Of a DNA stretch of 12,101 bases, positions 5,941 through 12,101 are shown in pieces (the first letter of the stretch is position 1; each line of letters opens with the position of its first letter). The notes below the pieces were generated by a model. That model was given only the letters and a program-made list of their open reading frames with translations, was not told the DNA's origin and made no database searches. Origin of the DNA: an uncultured Collinsella sp. (lineage in GTDB: Bacteria; Actinomycetota; Coriobacteriia; Coriobacteriales; Coriobacteriaceae); assembly GCA_937926755.1 (NCBI GenBank), contig CALBBA010000179.1, forward strand, positions 1 through 12,101, given 5' to 3'. A program made the translations under genes and the position numbers.

Positions 5941-7140
5941 ATGGCCGAGATCGTTCTCAAACATGTTCAGAAGGTGTATCCCAACAACGAGTCAAAAAAG
6001 AAAGGCTTCTTTGGCAAAAAGAAGAAGACCGAGGAGAAGAAGCACAACCTCAAGGTTACCGAGGACGGTGTGCTCGCTGTAGAGGACTTCAACCTCACCG
6101 TTCACGACCAGGAGTTCGTCGTCCTCGTTGGCCCCTCTGGCTGCGGTAAGTCCACGACGATGCGCATGGTCGCCGGCCTGGAGGACATCACCTCCGGCGA
6201 TGTGTTCATCGATGGCAAGCGCGTCAACGACGTGGCGCCCAAGGACCGCGACATCGCCATGGTGTTCCAGAGTTATGCTCTGTACCCCAATATGACGGTG
6301 TACGAGAACATGGCGTTTACGCTTGAGCTCAAGAAGGTCCCCAAGGACGAGATCGACCGCAAGGTTCGCTCTGCTGCCGAGATTCTGGGCATTACCGAGT
6401 ACCTCGACCGTAAGCCCAAGGCGCTCTCCGGCGGCCAGCGCCAGCGCGTCGCCATCGGCCGCGCCATCGTGCGTGACCCCAAGGTCTTCCTGATGGACGA
6501 GCCGCTGTCCAACCTGGATGCCAAGCTTCGTAACCAGATGCGCGCCGAGCTCATTAAGCTGCGTCACGAGATCAAGGGCACCTTCATCTACGTTACCCAC
6601 GACCAGACCGAGGCTATGACCCTCGGCGACCGCATCGTGGTCATGAAGGACGGCGTCGTCCAGCAGATCGCCACGCCGCAGGAGGTCTTCAACCATCCCG
6701 CGAACATCTTCGTCGCCGGCTTCATCGGCGTGCCGCAGATGAACTTCTTCGATGCCCAGCTGGTGCGCTCGGGCAACGGCTTTACCGTCAAGACCGAGGA
6801 TATGAACGTGGCGCTCGCCCCCGAGACTTGCGCTCAGCTTGCCCTCAACTGGGACGGCGGCGACGTGAAGGAGATTACGGCCGGCGTGCGCCCCGAGCAG
6901 ATCCTGCTTGCCGACAAGGGCGAGGAGGGTGCGCTCCAGGGCACCGTCGAGGTGACCGAGCTCATGGGCTCGACCGAGCATGTCCACGTGACCGCTCCCG
7001 ACGGCCAGTTTGTCCTGATTATCCCCGTCGTCGACCTCGAGGCCAAGGGCGCGCTCAAGGCTGGCGACCCCATCTGGTTCAAGTTCGAGAAGAACGCGAC
7101 TCATCTCTTCGATAAGGTGTCTGGCAAGAACCTTATCTAG
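5941..7140 (+). CDS. msmX: Sugar ABC transporter ATP-binding protein, MsmX/UgpC/MalK type
   Basis: This is the ATPase that powers the importer from the cytoplasmic side, 399 residues. Visible motifs are Walker A GPSGCGKST (64-72), Q-loop Q110, signature LSGGQRQR (162-169), Walker B VFLMDE (182-187) and the switch histidine H220 in VTHDQTEAM. The C-terminal third carries the regulatory domain of the sugar-importer ATPases, including VRPEQI. Between the first strand and the usual VEDFNL stretch, a lysine-rich segment of about 25 residues (17-41, with KKKGFFGKKKKTEEKK) is added relative to Bacillus MsmX; I recall similar inserts in some Clostridia and Coriobacteria. AAAGG precedes the ATG by about 8 nt. 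MsmX-type ATPases often serve several importers, so this one may not be limited to its operon. A terminator follows. Confidence 0.95.
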   Translation: MAEIVLKHVQKVYPNNESKKKGFFGKKKKTEEKKHNLKVTEDGVLAVEDFNLTVHDQEFVVLVGPSGCGKSTTMRMVAGLEDITSGDVFIDGKRVNDVAPKDRDIAMVFQSYALYPNMTVYENMAFTLELKKVPKDEIDRKVRSAAEILGITEYLDRKPKALSGGQRQRVAIGRAIVRDPKVFLMDEPLSNLDAKLRNQMRAELIKLRHEIKGTFIYVTHDQTEAMTLGDRIVVMKDGVVQQIATPQEVFNHPANIFVAGFIGVPQMNFFDAQLVRSGNGFTVKTEDMNVALAPETCAQLALNWDGGDVKEITAGVRPEQILLADKGEEGALQGTVEVTELMGSTEHVHVTAPDGQFVLIIPVVDLEAKGALKAGDPIWFKFEKNATHLFDKVSGKNLI

Positions 7141-7208
7141 GCCCGGTGCATCCAGGCCCTCCCTTTGGGCGACTGCGGTATTGCCATCCTTTTGCCGCGG
7201 TCACATAT

Positions 7209-7252
7209 AAGGCTCCCCTCCCGTCCACTGGGCGAGAGGGGAGCCTTTCTTT
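7209..7252 (+). terminator. Intrinsic terminator of the ABC transporter operon
   Basis: A perfect 12-bp stem, AAGGCTCCCCTC (7209-7220) with GAGGGGAGCCTT (7236-7247), ends in TTTCTTT. It lies about 70 nt after the ATPase stop codon; I see nothing of note in those 70 nt. Confidence 0.9.
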
Positions 7253-7279
7253 GTGTTGGGACTGTCTGACCGGTCGTTT

Positions 7280-7497
7280 GTCTCGATCTGTAACGGATAG
7301 GGCCGATTTCGGACGTTAGATGTTACAGATCGAGACGGTTCCGCTGAGCTAACCATTTCATCTAAATCTGTAACACCAAAGGCGAATTTCACCTGCTAGA
7401 TGTTACAGATTGAGATAAACCCGAGGGGAGGGGCCGGTATGTCTCAATCTGTAACGGCTGGGACCGTTTTGGTTGAGTAATTGCTACGGATCGAGAT
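7280..7497. repeat. Array of three inverted-repeat (hairpin) units, period 80-81 nt
   Basis: Each unit has 15-nt inverted arms around a gap of exactly 27 nt. Unit 1: GTCTCGATCTGTAAC (7280-7294) and GTTACAGATCGAGAC (7322-7336), perfect. Unit 2: arms 7360-7374 and 7402-7416, 14 of 15 positions paired. Unit 3: arms 7441-7455 and 7483-7497, 11 of 15 perfectly paired. Spacers between units are 23 and 24 nt. The 27-nt gaps differ in sequence but share traces such as TTAGAT/CTAGAT just before the right arm in units 1 and 2. There is no credible reading frame. It lies between the terminators of two converging operons, and this 284-nt gene-free stretch holds nothing else I recognise. It may be a genus-specific intergenic repeat; I do not know its function. 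Confidence 0.85.
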
Positions 7498-7536
7498 TGT
7501 TTGGCCGAGTCGGATCACAGGGTAACGTGCGGGCAC

Positions 7537-7567
7537 AAAAAACGGAGCCGTGTTGCCACGACTCCGT
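7537..7567 (-). terminator. Intrinsic terminator of the malQ-phosphorylase transcript
   Basis: Read on the minus strand, ACGGAGTCGTG pairs with CACGGCTCCGT over 11 bp (one G-U) around a GCAA tetraloop, followed by six T. It lies 30 nt after the phosphorylase stop codon. Confidence 0.92.
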
Positions 7568-7596
7568 TTCTCAAGAGGATGGGTAAGGGGAATGAG

Positions 7597-9864
<2,268 letters not shown>

Positions 9865-9910
9865 GTTTTCTCCTGTGATGGGTTGTTTCATGTCTGCAAT
9901 TCATAAGAAG

Positions 9911-9944
9911 CCCGCGCGAGGGGATTGGGGTGGCCTCGCGCGGG
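9911..9944 (-). promoter_or_regulatory. GC-rich hairpin between malQ and the phosphorylase gene
   Basis: A perfect 11-bp inverted repeat, CCCGCGCGAGG (9911-9921) with CCTCGCGCGGG (9934-9944), has a 12-nt loop. On the minus strand it is followed by CTTCTTATG, not a real U-tract. It could be a weak terminator, an attenuator or a stability element that sets the ratio of phosphorylase to MalQ. I see no clear promoter or TTGTTTAAAC site in this gap, so the phosphorylase gene may depend on read-through from malQ. Confidence 0.55.
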
Positions 9945-9991
9945 TAAGCAAGCGCGTCCGCACGGTGGGGAGGGGTCGGGCGCGGTAGCTC

Positions 9992-11497
9992 CTATTGAGG
10001 AAGCTCGATTTCGGCTTCCGACGGGATGCGGAAGTAGGTCTCGGTCCAGTCGGTGAGTTTGTGCTCGAGCTCGCGGGTGATGGCGCCGTCGAGCATGCGC
10101 CAGGTCCAGTTGCCTCCCAGCGTGGCAGGGGTGTTGATGCGCGCCTCGTTGCCCAAGTTGAGCAGGTCCTGCATGGTGTAGATGCACGTGTCGCTCACGC
10201 TGGCTGCGATGGTTCGGTTGAGCGCGTCGGCGATGGGTTCGCCGGCCTGCTGATGGGTGTACAGGGCTGTCTGCTCGCGCTGACGCGGGGTAGCCGTTCC
10301 TTCAAACCAGCCGCGTGCCGTCTCGTTGTCGTGAGTGCCCACGTAGGCGACGGTGTTGGCAATGTAGTTGTGCGGCAGGTAGTACGAGTTGGTGCCCTCA
10401 AAGGCAAACTGCAGGATTTTCATGCCGGGGAAGCCCGAGTTGTCGCGCATGTCGATGACGCCGGGGGTGAGGAAGCCCAGGTCCTCGGCGATGATGGGCA
10501 GCGTGCCGAGCTTTTCCTCGAGCGTCTTGAAGAGCTTGAGGCCGGGACCCTGCGTCCACGAACCGTAGGACGAATCAGGCGAGGAGAACGGCACCTCCCA
10601 ATAGGCCTCGAAGCCGCGGAAGTGATCCAGGCGGATGACGTCGTACATGTCGAGGGCGGCGCGAATGCGGCCCTCCCACCAGGAGAAGCCGTCGGCCTCC
10701 ATGGCGTCCCAGTCGTAGATGGGGTTGCCCCAGTACTGGCCGGTGGCCGAGAACTGGTCGGGCGGCGTGCCGGCGACGCTCACGGGATTGCCGGCGGCGT
10801 CGATCTTAAAGAGCTCAGGTGTCGCCCACATCTCGACGGAGTCACGCGAGACATAGATGGGCAGGTCGCCGATGATGAGAATGTCGCGCTCGTTGGCATA
10901 GGCCTTGAGGCGGCTCCACTGGCGATCGAAGAAGTACTGCGTCATCTGGTGGTAGAGCATACGCGCCGGATGGTCGGTGCAGACCTTGGCGGAAGCCTCG
11001 CCGCGGGTGCGGAGCTCCGCGGGCCACTCCCAAAACGCCTTGAGACCGCACTCCTCTTTGACGGTCATGAACTCACAGTAGGGGATGAGCCAGTCCTCGT
11101 TGGCCTGGATAAAGTCATCGAAATCGGCCGGCTTGTCGGCAGCAAAGCGCTCGGCGGCGCGGTCGAGAATCTGACGGCGGCCGCCAAAGATGGCACCGTA
11201 GTCGACATTGCTGGGGTCGGATCCCAGATACACGCCATCGATATCGCGCTGCTCCAGATACCCTGCCTCGATAAGCTCGGCAAAGTCGATAAAGTTGGGG
11301 TTGCCTGCGCGGGCCGAGAACGACTGATAAGGCGAATCGCCATAGCTGGTCGTCGTAAGGGGCAGAATCTGCCAGTAATGTTGTTTGCACGAGGCGAGAA
11401 AATCGACGAAGTCGTAGGCATTCCAGCCAAAGCCGCCGATTCCGTATGGTCCGGGCAGAGATGAGACGGGCATGAGGACGCCGCTTGCACGCTCCAT
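9992..11497 (-). CDS. malQ: 4-alpha-glucanotransferase (amylomaltase, GH77)
   Basis: This cytoplasmic enzyme transfers alpha-1,4-glucan segments between chains and releases glucose, turning short maltodextrins into longer ones that the phosphorylase can use. It has 501 residues, normal for GH77. Seen motifs are SYGDSPYQSFSARAGN (51-66), the nucleophile D291 in RLDHFRG, the acid/base E338 in IIAEDLGFLTPG, and D390 in VGTHDNETARGW; these positions are close to the catalytic residues I recall for Thermus amylomaltase. I chose the ATG at 11497 because GGTGAG lies 7 nt upstream. In-frame TTG (11512) and GTG (11509) starts are possible but their ribosome site is too close. It is first in a malQ-phosphorylase pair, an arrangement typical of maltodextrin catabolism, and has a TTGTTTAAAC site in its promoter. 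Confidence 0.96.
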   Translation of the reverse strand: MERASGVLMPVSSLPGPYGIGGFGWNAYDFVDFLASCKQHYWQILPLTTTSYGDSPYQSFSARAGNPNFIDFAELIEAGYLEQRDIDGVYLGSDPSNVDYGAIFGGRRQILDRAAERFAADKPADFDDFIQANEDWLIPYCEFMTVKEECGLKAFWEWPAELRTRGEASAKVCTDHPARMLYHQMTQYFFDRQWSRLKAYANERDILIIGDLPIYVSRDSVEMWATPELFKIDAAGNPVSVAGTPPDQFSATGQYWGNPIYDWDAMEADGFSWWEGRIRAALDMYDVIRLDHFRGFEAYWEVPFSSPDSSYGSWTQGPGLKLFKTLEEKLGTLPIIAEDLGFLTPGVIDMRDNSGFPGMKILQFAFEGTNSYYLPHNYIANTVAYVGTHDNETARGWFEGTATPRQREQTALYTHQQAGEPIADALNRTIAASVSDTCIYTMQDLLNLGNEARINTPATLGGNWTWRMLDGAITRELEHKLTDWTETYFRIPSEAEIELPQ

Positions 11498-11582
11498 GAA
11501 TGCGCTCACCAACCTTCTTGTTGTGGGGTCGGCCTGCCGATGGGTGTGCAGTCCGCCTCCGATGTCCTGATTCGATACGCCT

Positions 11583-11612
11583 ATTGTAAAACATGTTGTT
11601 TAAACATGTACA
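11583..11612 (-). promoter_or_regulatory. malQ promoter with embedded operator
   Basis: On the minus strand, TACAAT (11583-11588) is a good -10 box, with TGTACA (11607-11612) as a moderate -35 at 18-nt spacing. Between them lies the operator-like TTGTTTAAACAT (plus strand, 11596-11607), whose GTTTAAAC core is at 11598-11605. ACATGT occurs twice around it (11591-11596 and 11604-11609). A repressor bound here would block RNA polymerase. Confidence 0.6.
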
Positions 11613-11661
11613 GGCAAGATAAAAAAGTTGGTCGATTTTCGGCGAATGGCTACATGCCATG

Positions 11662-11696
11662 AAAAAAGCCCTGACCTCACAACGTGAGATCGGGGC
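11662..11696 (-). terminator. Intrinsic terminator of galE
   Basis: On the minus strand, GCCC(C)GA(T)CTCAC pairs with GTGAG(G)TC(A)GGGC around a GTT loop, and six T follow. It lies 22 nt after the galE stop codon and isolates galE from the malQ promoter. Two opposed single mismatches interrupt the stem. Confidence 0.85.
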
Positions 11697-11718
11697 AAGA
11701 GCGGTATGTAGGTTTTTG

Positions 11719-12101
11719 CTACTCGGCGTCGGCGAAGCCGTTGGGGTTGTGGCTCTGCCAGTTCCAGCTATCGCGGCACATGTCCGCGATGTCGTACTGG
11801 GCCTTCCAGCCCATCATGCGCTCGGCCTTGGAGGCATCGCACCAGTTGGCAGCGATGTCGCCGGCGCGGCGCTCGCGGATCACGTAGGGCAGCTCCTTGC
11901 CACAAGCCTTGGAGAAGGCGGCGACGACCTCGAGTACCGAGGTGCCGGTGCCGGTGCCCAGGTTAAAGATCTCGACGCCGGTTTTGCCGTTCATCCAGTT
12001 AAGGGCGGCAACGTGACCAGAGGCCAGATCGCACACGTGGATGTAGTCGCGCACGCCGGTGCCGTCGGGGGTGGGGTAGTCGTTGCCAAAGACGTGCACC
12101 T
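11719..12101 (-). CDS. galE: UDP-glucose 4-epimerase, C-terminal part (5' end cut by window edge)
   Basis: GalE interconverts UDP-glucose and UDP-galactose in the Leloir pathway. Only the last 126 complete codons are present; the NAD-binding half and the catalytic Ser/Tyr/Lys lie beyond the right edge. The fragment contains VFGNDYPTPDGTGVRDYIHV, NLGTGTGTSVLEVV, AFSKACGKELPY, RRAGD and DASKAERMMGWK, which align block by block with the E. coli GalE C-terminus as I remember it. The GTG near the edge (12097-12099) is an internal valine codon, not a start. The gene has its own terminator and is probably not part of the maltodextrin unit, though it shares the glucose 1-phosphate/UDP-glucose node. 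Confidence 0.93.
   Translation of the reverse strand, partial: VHVFGNDYPTPDGTGVRDYIHVCDLASGHVAALNWMNGKTGVEIFNLGTGTGTSVLEVVAAFSKACGKELPYVIRERRAGDIAANWCDASKAERMMGWKAQYDIADMCRDSWNWQSHNPNGFADAE

Noticed and set aside
5992..7104. 370-codon open frame on the minus strand across the ATPase gene
   Set aside because: Antisense to a complete ABC ATPase with all motifs; no independent support.
7280..7497. CRISPR array
   Set aside because: Repeats are only 15 nt and alternate in orientation, there are just three units, and no cas gene is present.
7280..7497. Stacked transcription terminators
   Set aside because: No unit has a U-tract on either strand, and both flanking operons have separate good terminators at 7209-7252 and 7537-7567.
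9883..9891. TTGTTTCAT upstream of the phosphorylase gene as a sixth operator
   Set aside because: Only the left half of the motif is present and there is no AAAC/ACAA half; too weak to count.
9995..11464. 489-codon open frame on the plus strand across malQ
   Set aside because: It is antisense to a full-length GH77 gene with intact catalytic residues; no motifs and no convincing ribosome site. High GC at third positions explains the lack of stops.
12097..12099. GTG as the start codon of galE
   Set aside because: The fragment is the C-terminal part of GalE and the codon corresponds to an internal valine in the conserved VFG-YPT region; the gene continues beyond the right edge.

Overview
The window looks like a carbohydrate-utilisation locus from a GC-rich Gram-positive gut bacterium of the Coriobacteriia, most likely Collinsella or a close relative. 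I infer this from the high GC content, from protein sequences that match Collinsella-type sugar transporters as I remember them, and from the twin-arginine lipoprotein signal on the sugar-binding protein. I ran no database search. I see no phage, transposon, CRISPR array, rRNA or tRNA, and no obvious new enzyme system. The theme is uptake and breakdown of alpha-glucosides and maltodextrins.

Layout. From 1 to 1524 (minus strand, running off the left edge) lies an alpha-glucoside-type PTS permease, EIICB. A 224-bp divergent promoter region separates it from a plus-strand GntR/HutC regulator that resembles the trehalose repressor TreR (1749-2468) and ends in a strong terminator. Next comes a plus-strand sugar ABC transporter operon: lipoprotein binding protein (2775-4091), two permeases (4179-5033 and 5033-5872, overlapping by one base) and an MsmX/UgpC-type ATPase (5941-7140), closed by a terminator at 7209-7252. 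The intergenic stretch 7253-7536 has no gene and carries a striking array of three inverted-repeat units. On the minus strand follow a maltodextrin/glycogen phosphorylase (7597-9864), preceded in the same direction by a 4-alpha-glucanotransferase, malQ (9992-11497). The C-terminal part of galE (11719-12101) enters from the right edge and has its own terminator.

How the genes fit together. The ABC transporter probably imports malto-oligosaccharides. MalQ reshuffles them into longer chains and the phosphorylase releases glucose 1-phosphate. The PTS protein is a second route that imports and phosphorylates an alpha-glucoside; its downstream partners are outside the window. A motif close to TTGTTTAAACAA occurs in the promoter regions of the PTS gene, the regulator, the ABC operon and malQ. 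This suggests that the TreR-like protein controls both routes as one local regulon.

The least explained element is the array at 7280-7497: 15-nt inverted arms, an exact 27-nt gap in all three units, and a period of 80-81 nt. Three GC-rich hairpins without U-tracts, two inside the ABC operon and one between malQ and the phosphorylase gene, probably tune relative expression.
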